From contig NZ_CALEFV010000281.1 in the NCBI RefSeq assembly GCF_937877005.1, forward strand, positions 1 through 23,927: a stretch of 23,927 bases of DNA. The letters are read 5' to 3'. Positions within the stretch are counted from its first letter, which is position 1; the number at the start of each line of letters is the position of its first letter. This document shows, one piece after another, positions 1 through 7,533 of this stretch. Both the position numbers and the translations under genes were made by a program. The notes under the pieces were generated by a model. That model saw nothing but the letters and a program-made list of their open reading frames with translations. It had not been told where the DNA came from and searched no databases. Source of the DNA: an uncultured Fibrobacter sp. (GTDB taxonomy: Bacteria; Fibrobacterota; Fibrobacteria; Fibrobacterales; Fibrobacteraceae).

Positions 1-2
1 CC

Positions 3-506
3 CGCATCGCAAGCAAGAAGCCGGTTTATGAATCTAGCCGCAGCGTGATTACGCTCGTGGATGCCGTGCAGGATCCGGGTAACCTCGGAACGATTTTCCG
101 CACGAGCCTCGGCTTTGGTTCCGATGGTATGATTCTTGGCCGCGGTACCGTGAGCCCGTTCAACCCGAAGGTGGTGCGTGGTTCCTCGGGCACCTTCCTC
201 CGCGTGCCTTTTGAATTTGATGTCGATCTCGTGGACCAGATCAACTTCTTGCGCAGCAAGGGTTACACCATTATCGCAACCGATTTGCATGCCAAGCAGT
301 CCCTGCGCCAGATTCCTACGAACAAGCTTCGCAAGATGGCGTTCCTCGTAGGTAACGAAGGTGCTGGCACCAACCCGTACTTCATTGAACTCGCCGACGA
401 AACGGTGAAGATCCCGATGAGCAGCGAACTCGAATCCTTGAACGTCGCAGTCGCTCACGGCATTTTGAGCTACGAAGCCGCCCAGATTCAAGAGGAACTT
501 AAGTAA
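3..506 (+). CDS. TrmH/SpoU-family RNA 2'-O-methyltransferase, C-terminal part (5' end outside window)
   Basis: This is the catalytic part of a SpoU (SPOUT) methyltransferase, which transfers a methyl group from S-adenosylmethionine to a ribose 2'-OH in rRNA or tRNA. The three family motifs are visible in order: N-L-G-T-I-F-R-T after D-A-V-Q-D-P-G, then L-V-G-N-E-G-A-G-T, then I-P-M-S-S-E-L-E-S-L-N-V-A-V-A-H-G. The last two build the trefoil-knot cofactor site. The frame is open to the left edge, so the gene starts upstream. A GTG at 45 lies inside the conserved domain and is not the real start. The substrate-recognition domain expected upstream is missing from the window, so the target RNA cannot be named. 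The stop codon overlaps the pyrF start by one base (TAATG), so the two are probably cotranscribed and translationally coupled. Confidence 0.93.
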   Translation, partial: RIASKKPVYESSRSVITLVDAVQDPGNLGTIFRTSLGFGSDGMILGRGTVSPFNPKVVRGSSGTFLRVPFEFDVDLVDQINFLRSKGYTIIATDLHAKQSLRQIPTNKLRKMAFLVGNEGAGTNPYFIELADETVKIPMSSELESLNVAVAHGILSYEAAQIQEELK

Positions 507-1399
507 TGAACTTCCAGGCTCGCTTAGAAGAACGTATCGCCAAGTGTGGTAACCCGATTTGCCTCGGCATGGATCCGGTCATGAAGCTGATTGACCCGTG
601 CTGCTCCGAAGGGAGTGCCGAAGACAAGATCAAGCGTTTCTATTCCGAAATTCTGGAATGCTGTTTAAAGCGTAACGTGACGCCCGCCGTAGTCAAGCCG
701 AACAGCGCCTACTACGAATGCGTGAGTGTGCAGGCGATGCTCGTGTTACAGCAGTTGATCGCCGATTACAAGAGCGCCGGTATTCCCGTTATTTTGGATG
801 CAAAGCGTGGCGACATCGGTAAGTCGAGCGCCGCATACGCGACGGCTGCTTACGATGTGTACAAGGCCGACGCCGTGACGGTTTCCCCGTGGATGGGTGC
901 CGATTCCGTAGGTCCGTTCATTCGTGAAAATTCCGAAAACGGTGCTTACGTGTTGCTCCGCACGAGCAACAAGGGCGCCCACGACTTCCAGGATTTGCCG
1001 GTGTCCCGTAGCGACGACCCGCGCGATGTTGCCGAAGCCTTCTATTCCGTGGCCGACAAGATCATGGAATGGGACGCTAATCTCGGTTATCTCGGTGCCG
1101 TCGTCGGTGCGACCCATCCCGAAGAACTTGAAAAAATTACGGCCTACACAGTTGCTCACAAGCATGAAATTCCGTTCCTGATACCGGGTGTGTCTATTCC
1201 TGGTGTTCCGGGCGGCCAGGGCGGTGACGCGAAGACCGTGCTTACGGCTATCGCCAATGGCGGTGGAAAGCGTAAGTTCCATGTGCTCAACAGCTCTAGC
1301 GGACTTAACTTTGCCTACCAGCGTAGCGGCAAGCCCGAAAACTTTGCGAACGATTGTATCGACGCCCTCGAGAAACTTGCCGAGGCCTGTCAGTTATAG
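506..1399 (+). CDS. pyrF: Orotidine 5'-phosphate decarboxylase, long (type 2) form
   Basis: It catalyses the last step of de novo UMP synthesis, decarboxylating OMP to UMP in the cytoplasm. The catalytic D-A-K-R-G-D-I-G-K motif is intact (Asp98, Lys100 and Asp103), and an A-V-V-K-P-N segment supplies the upstream lysine (Lys64). At 297 residues it belongs to the longer type 2 subfamily and not the roughly 230-residue E. coli type. A P-G-V-S-I-P-G-V-P-G-G-Q-G-G-D phosphate-binding loop is present near residue 230. The ATG overlaps the preceding methyltransferase stop by one base. The TAG stop coincides with the first bases of a purine-rich repeat element (1397-1440), which raises the possibility that the repeat set the present 3' end, although the C-terminus looks natural in length. 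Confidence 0.96.
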   Translation: MNFQARLEERIAKCGNPICLGMDPVMKLIDPCCSEGSAEDKIKRFYSEILECCLKRNVTPAVVKPNSAYYECVSVQAMLVLQQLIADYKSAGIPVILDAKRGDIGKSSAAYATAAYDVYKADAVTVSPWMGADSVGPFIRENSENGAYVLLRTSNKGAHDFQDLPVSRSDDPRDVAEAFYSVADKIMEWDANLGYLGAVVGATHPEELEKITAYTVAHKHEIPFLIPGVSIPGVPGGQGGDAKTVLTAIANGGGKRKFHVLNSSSGLNFAYQRSGKPENFANDCIDALEKLAEACQL

Positions 1400-1440
1400 A
1401 CGAGAGAATGCTCGCAAGCTCTAGAAGAGAGACGAAAGAC
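1397..1440 (+). repeat. Purine-rich dispersed repeat, copy A (intergenic)
   Basis: It begins TAGACGAGAGAA, contains CGCAAGCTC and ends GAGAGACGAAAGAC. Copy B at 4982-5028, in inverse orientation, matches both flanks: about 25 of the first 27 bases agree, and a 13-base end block GAGAGACGAAAGA is identical. The TAG of this copy is the pyrF stop codon. The copy also contains an in-frame ATG (1408) for the next gene and a purine-rich stretch just before the GTG at 1441. Confidence 0.7.
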
Positions 1441-2268
1441 GTGCGTTATTTAGTTTGCCTCATATTTTCGATTGCGGTTATCGCGGCGGCTTTCCACTTC
1501 GCAAAGCCTCTTCCCGGAACGAACTTCGACGAGTCCTTTTTGCCTAAGGCTTCGTCCGTGAAGTTTGTTGCAGCAGGGCATGACGCATCGGTTGCCGGAC
1601 TTTTCTGGATCAAGGGACTTACGGAACTTGGCGAAAGCTACCTAAGTGGAAAGGAATACGCATATCTCGGGCATGTGGCGAATCTTTCGACGGAACTGGA
1701 TTCTCTCTTTTATACGCCGTACTACTTTGTGAGCGGTGTAGTGCCTGTGGATGCCAAGGACACCTCCGACCTGGTCGTGCTCCGCCGCGGGGTGAGACTG
1801 AATCCAGAGCGCTGGCGACTCGCTCTGGCTCTTGCCTTGCGTTTGGCGAATGGCCCCAGTTCCGACAAGAGGGCCGCAGCCGATGTGATGCGCCCGTATT
1901 TCGACAGTCCCGACAGTACGATTCCGGAACATATCCGTCTGTTGTACCGCTCGTTTGAACTGGATGCGGAACAGACGGAAACGGCTTTGGAGATGGTCGT
2001 GAACGACGTGCTGCAGCCTAGATTCAAAAAGTTCAGGAGCAGCTTCTACAACAAGGCGTTCCGAGTTCTTGGCTACAGGGGCCTTGGCGTTAAGGAAGGT
2101 GCTGATTCTACCAAGTTCAACGAGGTGAAGAATACGATTGACCTGCTTGCCGAAGGAAAGATTCATCCGCAGATAGCTTTCAATCATCTGCTGGCCCTGA
2201 AGAAGGTTGAGGCTCCGGAAGCGGACTCTACGACACTCGTGGCTACGGCTGACAGTTTGGCCAACTAG
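1441..2268 (+). CDS. Membrane-anchored periplasmic helical-repeat protein of unknown function
   Basis: I do not recognise a characterised function. An N-terminal hydrophobic segment (L-V-C-L-I-F-S-I-A-V-I-A-A-A-F) should act as a signal anchor, leaving a largely helical periplasmic domain of about 245 residues. The stretch G-H-D-A-S-V-A-G-L-F-W-I-K followed by an E-L-G-E motif, then L-D-S-L-F-Y-T-P-Y-Y and L-N-P-E-R-W-R-L-A-L-A, resembles TPR-like proteins of other Gram-negative lineages with a 'G...vADLlWlkaiqy' plus 'LDPrf..aY.fgg' signature. That comparison is from memory. The start is uncertain: GTG 1441 lies just after repeat copy A, while an in-frame ATG at 1408 lies inside it. I prefer 1441 because it gives a compact signal anchor. 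It follows pyrF by about 40 bases and is closed by a terminator. Confidence 0.75.
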   Translation: MRYLVCLIFSIAVIAAAFHFAKPLPGTNFDESFLPKASSVKFVAAGHDASVAGLFWIKGLTELGESYLSGKEYAYLGHVANLSTELDSLFYTPYYFVSGVVPVDAKDTSDLVVLRRGVRLNPERWRLALALALRLANGPSSDKRAAADVMRPYFDSPDSTIPEHIRLLYRSFELDAEQTETALEMVVNDVLQPRFKKFRSSFYNKAFRVLGYRGLGVKEGADSTKFNEVKNTIDLLAEGKIHPQIAFNHLLALKKVEAPEADSTTLVATADSLAN

Positions 2269-2285
2269 GAAATATTGAAAAATTT

Positions 2286-2316
2286 GAAAAGGGTCCCTTG
2301 AGACCCTTTCTTTTTT
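2286..2316 (+). terminator. Rho-independent terminator
   Basis: An 8-bp perfect stem (AAAGGGTC at 2288-2295, GACCCTTT at 2302-2309) with a 6-base loop is followed by C and a run of six T. It lies 20 bases past the stop of the gene ending at 2268. The same hairpin, read on the other strand, lies just after the minus-strand gene ending at 2339 and is followed by a weaker T-rich stretch, so it may serve both convergent units. Confidence 0.88.
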
Positions 2317-2338
2317 ACGGTATTGCTACTTGATTGAG

Positions 2339-3115
2339 TTATTTAGCGCAGCGTTTCGAATTGTTCGGAAGGCCCATCAGCTCGAAGGCGTTTTTGCAAC
2401 GGAGTTTCAGGTCGCTGGCTTCCTTCTTGGGGGTTGATTTCAGAAGTGAGCGATAATAGAGAATCGTGGCCGTGTTGTAGGGCTTGTTTGCCTTGATTGC
2501 CTTTGCTTCTGCGACTCGGTACAGGGAATCGGCTTCGCCGTTCCCGGTAAGGTCGGCAATGCGTGCTGCGGTGAACGCGTAGAATCCGCCCTTCTTGTCA
2601 GAGCGCTTGCCTGCCATCTTTAGCGACTCGTTTGCGAGGTCCATTTCACGATTGGCAGCCTGGGCGATTGCGCATTCCCCGTAAAAGGCTGCCTGCACGT
2701 TTTCATCGGCATTCTTGAGAATGTTCTTGTCGGTTCCGTCGCATAGCTTTACCGCTTCGCCATATTTTTCTTGTGCGTTCAGGAGAGTAATCTTTGTCTT
2801 GGCGAACTGCGCCTTCGTATTGTTGTCAAGTTCGTTTTCTCGGACAATCGAGAGGAGCGAGTCGGCGAGCGCAAAGTCGAGGCTCATGGTGCGGATCTGT
2901 GCCATGGCAATCAGCACGCGGCCTTCGGAAAGCAGGTCGGATTCCTTGCGGCTTGCGAGCAGAGCTCGTTCCAGTTGGCCGTATCCCTTGGCAAACTTGC
3001 CGTTGTCGAAGGACCTTTGCGCGCGGTAGGAGAGCACGCCCGAATCGGATGCCGTGGCGAGGGAGCCTGCTGCGAGTGCGGCTGCTAGGGCTACTTTCAG
3101 CTTGCGGACTACCAT
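2339..3115 (-). CDS. Secreted TPR-like protein encoded with an MCE/MlaD protein
   Basis: The protein has 258 residues with a clear Sec signal peptide (K-L-K-V-A-L-A-A-A-L-A-A-G-S-L-A-T-A-S) and a mature helical-repeat region of TPR type. Repeated patterns include R-S-F-D-N-G-K-F-A-K-G-Y-G-Q-L-E-R-A-L and E-K-Y-G-E-A-V-K-L-C. The mature part has cysteines near residues 125, 148, 240 and 256, possibly disulfide-forming in the periplasm. Its start overlaps the end of the upstream MCE gene by 7 bases, so the two are almost certainly translated from one message and may act together. A role in lipid trafficking at the envelope is inferred only from this link. It could equally be a scaffold protein. 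Confidence 0.82.
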   Translation of the reverse strand: MVVRKLKVALAAALAAGSLATASDSGVLSYRAQRSFDNGKFAKGYGQLERALLASRKESDLLSEGRVLIAMAQIRTMSLDFALADSLLSIVRENELDNNTKAQFAKTKITLLNAQEKYGEAVKLCDGTDKNILKNADENVQAAFYGECAIAQAANREMDLANESLKMAGKRSDKKGGFYAFTAARIADLTGNGEADSLYRVAEAKAIKANKPYNTATILYYRSLLKSTPKKEASDLKLRCKNAFELMGLPNNSKRCAK

Positions 3116-4116
3116 AGCGTCTCCACCATGAACGGTACGGAATCCTTGCTAGGCATGGACCTGCGTATGATCCACATGTTCGAAATGCCTGCCATGAGGT
3201 CGTCTGCGTTTTGCAGGGTCTGTTCGGTTGCTTCCATGAAGTCCGAGAGACCGCTGGTCACTGTTCCTACTTCATGCAGTAGCCCGTCAACCTTGCCGAA
3301 AGTATTGTCCATCTTGCCCATTAGGTTTTCGACATTGCCGAAGAGAGCATCGACCCTTTGCGGCATGGGCTTAAATTCGTTCATGAATCCCGTAACGTCG
3401 TCTGCGATGATGTCCACTTTGCCGAGTAGCACAGGCATCTGGTATTGCATGGTGTCAAGCAGGCCCGAAGTCTGGAATAGGACCTTCTTGCCGATAAATG
3501 TGATTTCGTCCAGTCGGGAGAGCTGTCTGTTCAGGTTGTCGTAAAGGGTTCTTGATCCGAATAGGGCTCCGATGGTGGTTCCAGTGTCCATGGCCATGCC
3601 GATGAGGGTGTCGGCCGCGTCAATTAGCTCGTTAACACGTCCAAGGAGTTCGTTTGCGGTTTCTAGGACAGTCTCGATATCTTGTGCCTGTCCGGGGGGG
3701 AGAAAGTCGCCGTCCTGCAAGACGCGTCCTTTTCCGCGGCGTACGTCGATATTGATGATACGGGCCGAAATCATGTTCTGGTCACGCATGGCGAACACTT
3801 GGGCGCTATCGGTAATCCATTCCTGGTATTGCTTGCGGATGATGAATTCCATCTTGACGCCGTCACCTTCGATTTCCATTTCACCGATCTGTCCGACGTC
3901 GACGCCGCTAATCTGGACGCGGGTGCCTGGGCGCAGGCCGAAAGCCTTCTCAAAGTTGCTGTGAAGGCGGTATTCTTCTACGCCGATCATTCCGGTAGAG
4001 AATAGCTTCGTATAAAGGACGAGGCAAAAAACCATGACTGATACGGTAAAGAAGATACCGACCAGCAAACCGGACACTTCCATCCAGTTGATTCTTTTTA
4101 ATGGTTTTACTGCCAT
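3109..4116 (-). CDS. MCE/MlaD-family phospholipid-transport substrate-binding protein
   Basis: This resembles MlaD-type proteins, which are anchored in the inner membrane and form a ring that passes lipids between an ABC permease and the outer membrane. Residues about 14-34 form one transmembrane helix. An MCE domain follows, with the signature F-G-L-R-P-G-T-R-V-Q-I-S-G-V-D-V-G-Q-I. The second half is a long helical tail rich in L/V/M and D/N, ending in a W-I-I-R-R motif as in other MCE proteins. ATG 4116 is chosen because it starts the charged-then-hydrophobic anchor; the upstream frame lies in AT-rich promoter DNA. No MlaE permease or MlaF ATPase is adjacent, so the partners must be encoded elsewhere. 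The downstream secreted TPR gene overlaps its 3' end. Confidence 0.9.
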   Translation of the reverse strand: MAVKPLKRINWMEVSGLLVGIFFTVSVMVFCLVLYTKLFSTGMIGVEEYRLHSNFEKAFGLRPGTRVQISGVDVGQIGEMEIEGDGVKMEFIIRKQYQEWITDSAQVFAMRDQNMISARIINIDVRRGKGRVLQDGDFLPPGQAQDIETVLETANELLGRVNELIDAADTLIGMAMDTGTTIGALFGSRTLYDNLNRQLSRLDEITFIGKKVLFQTSGLLDTMQYQMPVLLGKVDIIADDVTGFMNEFKPMPQRVDALFGNVENLMGKMDNTFGKVDGLLHEVGTVTSGLSDFMEATEQTLQNADDLMAGISNMWIIRRSMPSKDSVPFMVETLW

Positions 4117-4160
4117 GGCAGATAATATATAAATATTTACCAATAACTATCTTTTTTTGT
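4117..4160. promoter_or_regulatory. Divergent AT-rich promoter region
   Basis: Only 44 bases separate the starts of the MCE gene (minus) and the aminopeptidase gene (plus). The stretch is almost pure A/T, with overlapping TATATA/TAAATATTTA boxes readable on both strands. It must hold promoters for both genes unless one lies inside the other gene. No clear Shine-Dalgarno precedes either ATG. Confidence 0.6.
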
Positions 4161-5405
4161 ATGAATTTCTTTGAATTTTTGAATAATTCGGTGACTCCCT
4201 ATCATACCGTCAGGGAACTCAGGACGATCTTGAGTCTGTCCCGTCAGGACGGCTTGCAGATATTTGAACGCGGAGGAGCCCTGATTGCGGTTAGGACTCC
4301 GCAGAAAGTTTCGAAGGAATCGAGGTTCCGTATTGCCCTTGCGCATACGGATTTCCCGACCTTGAAAATTTCGCCGAACCCGGATGGTATGGCAGCGGGA
4401 ATCCGGACGCTCCATCCGGAAATTTATGGTAGCCCGCTTTTCACGAGCTGGCTTGATCGAGACCTAGGGTACGGGGGATTGCTTGCTTACGAAAAGGGCG
4501 GCTCCGTGGAAACGAAGGTCTTCCGCGGCGAAAAACTGTTCCGCATCCCGCAGTTGGCGGTTCATCTGAATCGTGGAGTGAATCAGGACGGCCTGAAGAT
4601 CAACCCCCAAACAGACCTGGATGTGTTGTGGGGCGCCGGAATGGGGCAGAAATTTGAGGAGACTCTTCGACGGGAATTGCCGGATGGAGCAAATATCCTT
4701 GATTTTGATGTCCAGCTGTTCGATGCGCAGCCTGCTCAGCTTGGCGGCTTTGATGACGAATGGATTTTTTCGGGACGTCTCGATAATCTTAGTAGTTGTC
4801 ATGCGATTGCCGAGGCTTTTGCCACAGCCCCTGCCCTTGAAAAGGATTTCCAGGTGGCTGCGTTCTTCAACAACGAGGAGGTCGGTTCCGAGACTCGCGA
4901 AGGCGCTGCCGGAAATTTCTTGAAGAGCGTACTTGACGAGATCGTTAATATGTCGATGCGGGCCGAAGACAATGCAGTTCATCTTTCGTCTCTCGTCTGT
5001 AGCGAGCTTGCGGGCGTTCTCTCGTCTAGCTTTGCCCTTTCTATCGACATGGCGCATGCGGTTCATCCGAATTTCGTTCAGAAGCATGAACAGCGTCACG
5101 CACCGATTCTCGGTGGCGGCATTGTATTAAAAATGAATTCGCAAAAGCGCTATGCGAGCGATGTATATTCGAATGCCCGATTCAAGCTGCTTTGCAAACA
5201 AAGTAACATCCCGTTCCAGTCCTTTGTAATGCGAAACGATATGCCCTGCGGATCGACTGTGGGACCGACCATATCGGCAAGCCTCGGGATTCCGACGGTC
5301 GATATAGGCGAACCGATGTTCAGTATGCATAGCATTCGCGAAATGACGGCTAAAAAAGATCATGAATACATGATTCAGCTTGTTAAGGCGTTTTATAGCA
5401 CCTAG
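4161..5405 (+). CDS. apeB: M18-family aspartyl/leucyl aminopeptidase
   Basis: This is a cytoplasmic di-zinc aminopeptidase that removes N-terminal residues from peptides. Family metal and catalytic motifs are intact and in order: A-H-T-D-F-P (His62, Asp64), S-G-R-L-D-N-L-S-S, F-N-N-E-E-V-G-S, D-M-A-H-A-V-H-P-N, then G-S-T-V-G-P and E-P-M-F-S-M-H-S-I-R-E-M near the C-terminus. Length (414 residues) fits the bacterial M18 group. ATG 4161 matches the usual start of the family (helix, then S-V-T-P-Y-H-T-V). Residues about 274-290 (H-L-S-S-L-V-C-S-E-L-A-G-V-L-S-S) are encoded by an inverted copy of the purine-rich repeat. They replace what is normally a short helix just before the S-x-D-M-A-H motif. 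All catalytic residues survive, so the enzyme is probably active. Confidence 0.92.
   Translation: MNFFEFLNNSVTPYHTVRELRTILSLSRQDGLQIFERGGALIAVRTPQKVSKESRFRIALAHTDFPTLKISPNPDGMAAGIRTLHPEIYGSPLFTSWLDRDLGYGGLLAYEKGGSVETKVFRGEKLFRIPQLAVHLNRGVNQDGLKINPQTDLDVLWGAGMGQKFEETLRRELPDGANILDFDVQLFDAQPAQLGGFDDEWIFSGRLDNLSSCHAIAEAFATAPALEKDFQVAAFFNNEEVGSETREGAAGNFLKSVLDEIVNMSMRAEDNAVHLSSLVCSELAGVLSSSFALSIDMAHAVHPNFVQKHEQRHAPILGGGIVLKMNSQKRYASDVYSNARFKLLCKQSNIPFQSFVMRNDMPCGSTVGPTISASLGIPTVDIGEPMFSMHSIREMTAKKDHEYMIQLVKAFYST
4982..5028 (-). repeat. Purine-rich dispersed repeat, copy B, inside the M18 aminopeptidase gene
   Basis: Read on the minus strand it begins TAGACGAGAGAA and ends GAGAGACGAAAGA, matching copy A (1397-1440) at both ends with a few extra bases in the middle. 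In the aminopeptidase frame it is open and encodes a Ser/Leu-rich segment with no stop codon. Confidence 0.68.
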
Positions 5406-5410
5406 GAATG

Positions 5411-5434
5411 GGTATTTTTATTACATTTAAGGAG
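5411..5434 (+). promoter_or_regulatory. TACATTTA box and Shine-Dalgarno for the glycan cassette
   Basis: A T-rich stretch is followed by TACATTTA (5422-5429), then AAGGAG (5429-5434) two bases before the ATG at 5437. The box resembles others in this window (for example 11042 and 18936). Its nearness to the ATG means either a very short leader or that it is simply A/T-rich DNA before the ribosome site. Confidence 0.4.
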
Positions 5435-5436
5435 AC

Positions 5437-5886
5437 ATGCTTACCGATAAAATAAAGATGCTGCATGATAAGTTCCCGCGCAAGTCCCTGATGGGGCAGT
5501 TCCTGCGGTACCTAGTTACAGGAGGTCTTGCCTTTGTCGTGGATTTTGGGCTGTTTGCGCTTTGCCTTTATTCTTTCGGGTGGCATTATTTAGTGGCAAA
5601 CCTGACCGGTCTTGTGGCGGGCCTCGTGCTGAATTATGCCTTGAGCATTGTCTGGGTGTTTACGGCCTGCGAACGTACGCTCGAAAAAAGGAAAATGACC
5701 GAGTTTGCGCTGTTTGCGTCTGTGGGATTCGCTGGTGTCGGAATAAATCAGCTTCTGATGTTTATAATGGTCGGACAGCTTGGCATGAACGAGTTGGCGT
5801 CCAAGATAGTTGCCGCTGTTCTGATATTGATGTGGAATTTTGGAGCGCGTAAACTGATGCTGTTCCGGAAAAAGAAAGCGGAGTGA
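5437..5886 (+). CDS. GtrA-family membrane protein
   Basis: The protein has 149 residues and four predicted transmembrane helices. The first block is F-L-R-Y-L-V-T-G-G-L-A-F-V-V-D-F-G-L-F-A, the classic GtrA start, and the last helix is followed by a basic tail (R-K-L-M-L-F-R-K-K-K). GtrA-like proteins are thought to move or present undecaprenyl-linked sugars across the inner membrane during surface-glycan modification. The gene's stop overlaps the Shine-Dalgarno region of the following flavoprotein gene, and a GT-C glycosyltransferase follows that. The three form a compact operon. A flippase-like role for this protein fits the context but is inference. Confidence 0.9.
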   Translation: MLTDKIKMLHDKFPRKSLMGQFLRYLVTGGLAFVVDFGLFALCLYSFGWHYLVANLTGLVAGLVLNYALSIVWVFTACERTLEKRKMTEFALFASVGFAGVGINQLLMFIMVGQLGMNELASKIVAAVLILMWNFGARKLMLFRKKKAE

Positions 5887-5888
5887 TT

Positions 5889-7529
5889 ATGGAAGAGAAG
5901 AAGATTGCCGTGATTGCAGGTGCTGGCCCGGCTGGCCTTACTGCAGCTTTGGAACTTTTGCGTACGACGGATGTGAAACCCGTGATTTTCGAGGCCGAAG
6001 ATGTTATCGGCGGCATTTCGCGCACGGCGCGTTACAACGGCAACCGCATGGATATCGGTGGTCACCGCTTTTTCAGCAAGAGCGATACGGTGATGGACTG
6101 GTGGCAGGGAATACTCCCGCTGCAGGGTGCCGCTAGCAAGGACGACATTGCCATTGGTCGCTCAGTTCCCTTGAATCAGGGTGGTCCCGATCCCGAAAAG
6201 ACGGATTATGTGATGCTCTGCCGCAGTCGCCTTTCGCGCATCCTTTTCTTACGCAAGCTCTTTGACTATCCAGTTTCGTTGAACGGCGACACCATCCGTA
6301 ATCTCGGACTTTGGCGCATGTTCAAGATTGGCATGAGCTATCTCAAGGTGCAGCTGCTGCCCGCCCGCAAAGAAAAAAGTCTCGAAGACTTCATGATCAA
6401 CCGCTTTGGCGTGGAACTCTACCGCACATTCTTCCGCGATTACACCGAGAAGGTGTGGGGCGTGCCGTGCAGCAAGATCAGCCCCGACTGGGGCGGCCAG
6501 CGCATCAAGGGCCTCTCGATCACCAAGACCGTGGTGCACGCGCTCAAGCAGATTTTTGCCGGCAAGAAGAAGACTGAAGCTGGTGCCGCGAATGGTGCGG
6601 ACATTCGCCAGAAGGATACCGAGACAAGCCTCATCGGGCAGTTTCTTTATCCGAAATTCGGACCGGGCCAGCTCTGGGAAACCGTTGCCGAGAAGGTGCA
6701 GGAAATGGGCGGCGAAATCCGCATGAATTCGAAGGTCGTGGGCGTAAATCGTTCCGATGATGGCAAGCTTGTAAAAAGCGTTGTTGTAGAAAGCATGGGT
6801 TCCGACGGCGTTGTGCTGCGCGAAACCGTACCCTGCGATTATTTTCTTAGTACCATGCCAGTCAAGGAACTTGTCGTTGCCATGGATAATGAAAGAATGC
6901 CGGTTCCCGCTGAAGTCAGGCGAGTGTCTGACGGTCTCGTGTATCGCGACTTCATTACAGTGGGTCTACTCCTGGACAAGTTGCTCATTAAGAATCCGGC
7001 AAAGCCTGGCACTCCCGAAAGCAAGCTCAAGTTCGTGGCTGATAACTGGATTTATGTGCAGGAATCCGATGTGAAGCTTGGCCGCATCCAGATTTTCAAC
7101 AACTGGAGCCCCTACCTGGTGGCAGACCCGAGCAAGGTCTGGATAGGCCTTGAATACTTTGCGACCGAGGGCGACGAAATGTGGCGCATGCCGGATGCGG
7201 ACTTTATCAAGTTCGCGATTGCGGAACTTGACAAGATTGATGTGGCTCGTCCAGATGCTGTGCGCGATTCCGTGGTGTTCCATATCAAGAAAGCTTATCC
7301 CGCTTATTTCGGCACTTATGGGGATTTTAACAAAATTCGTGAATATGTGGATCCGATCGAGAACCTTTTCCTGATGGGTCGTAACGGCATGCACAAGTAC
7401 AACAACATGGACCACAGCATGCTCGCTGCCATGGAAGTTGTCAGGTGCATTCGTGAAAATTCTACGGACAAGACCGCGCTCTGGAATGTGAATAGCGAAG
7501 AAGAATACCACGAAGGAAAAAAGGCCTAG
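5889..7529 (+). CDS. FAD-dependent oxidoreductase, UDP-galactopyranose-mutase/protoporphyrinogen-oxidase-like
   Basis: The protein has 546 residues. A Rossmann dinucleotide-binding loop opens it (I-A-V-I-A-G-A-G-P-A-G-L-T-A), followed by G-G-I-S-R-T and D-I-G-G-H-R-F-F-S-K-S, typical of the flavoprotein family often labelled UGM-like. The C-terminus carries the FAD-contact segment F-L-M-G-R-N-G-M-H-K-Y-N-N-M-D-H-S. The true substrate is not known. Being flanked by GtrA and a GT-C transferase suggests it acts on a nucleotide-sugar or polyprenyl-linked sugar. ATG 5889 is preferred over the GTG at 5883 because a GGAG lies five bases upstream. There is no gap to the GtrA gene and only 4 bases to the next one. 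Confidence 0.9.
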   Translation: MEEKKIAVIAGAGPAGLTAALELLRTTDVKPVIFEAEDVIGGISRTARYNGNRMDIGGHRFFSKSDTVMDWWQGILPLQGAASKDDIAIGRSVPLNQGGPDPEKTDYVMLCRSRLSRILFLRKLFDYPVSLNGDTIRNLGLWRMFKIGMSYLKVQLLPARKEKSLEDFMINRFGVELYRTFFRDYTEKVWGVPCSKISPDWGGQRIKGLSITKTVVHALKQIFAGKKKTEAGAANGADIRQKDTETSLIGQFLYPKFGPGQLWETVAEKVQEMGGEIRMNSKVVGVNRSDDGKLVKSVVVESMGSDGVVLRETVPCDYFLSTMPVKELVVAMDNERMPVPAEVRRVSDGLVYRDFITVGLLLDKLLIKNPAKPGTPESKLKFVADNWIYVQESDVKLGRIQIFNNWSPYLVADPSKVWIGLEYFATEGDEMWRMPDADFIKFAIAELDKIDVARPDAVRDSVVFHIKKAYPAYFGTYGDFNKIREYVDPIENLFLMGRNGMHKYNNMDHSMLAAMEVVRCIRENSTDKTALWNVNSEEEYHEGKKA

Positions 7530-7533
7530 GCTG

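Noticed and set aside
746..1282. Long open frame opposite pyrF
   Set aside because: It is an antisense shadow of a clear pyrF gene caused by its codon bias; no ribosome site or recognisable protein features.
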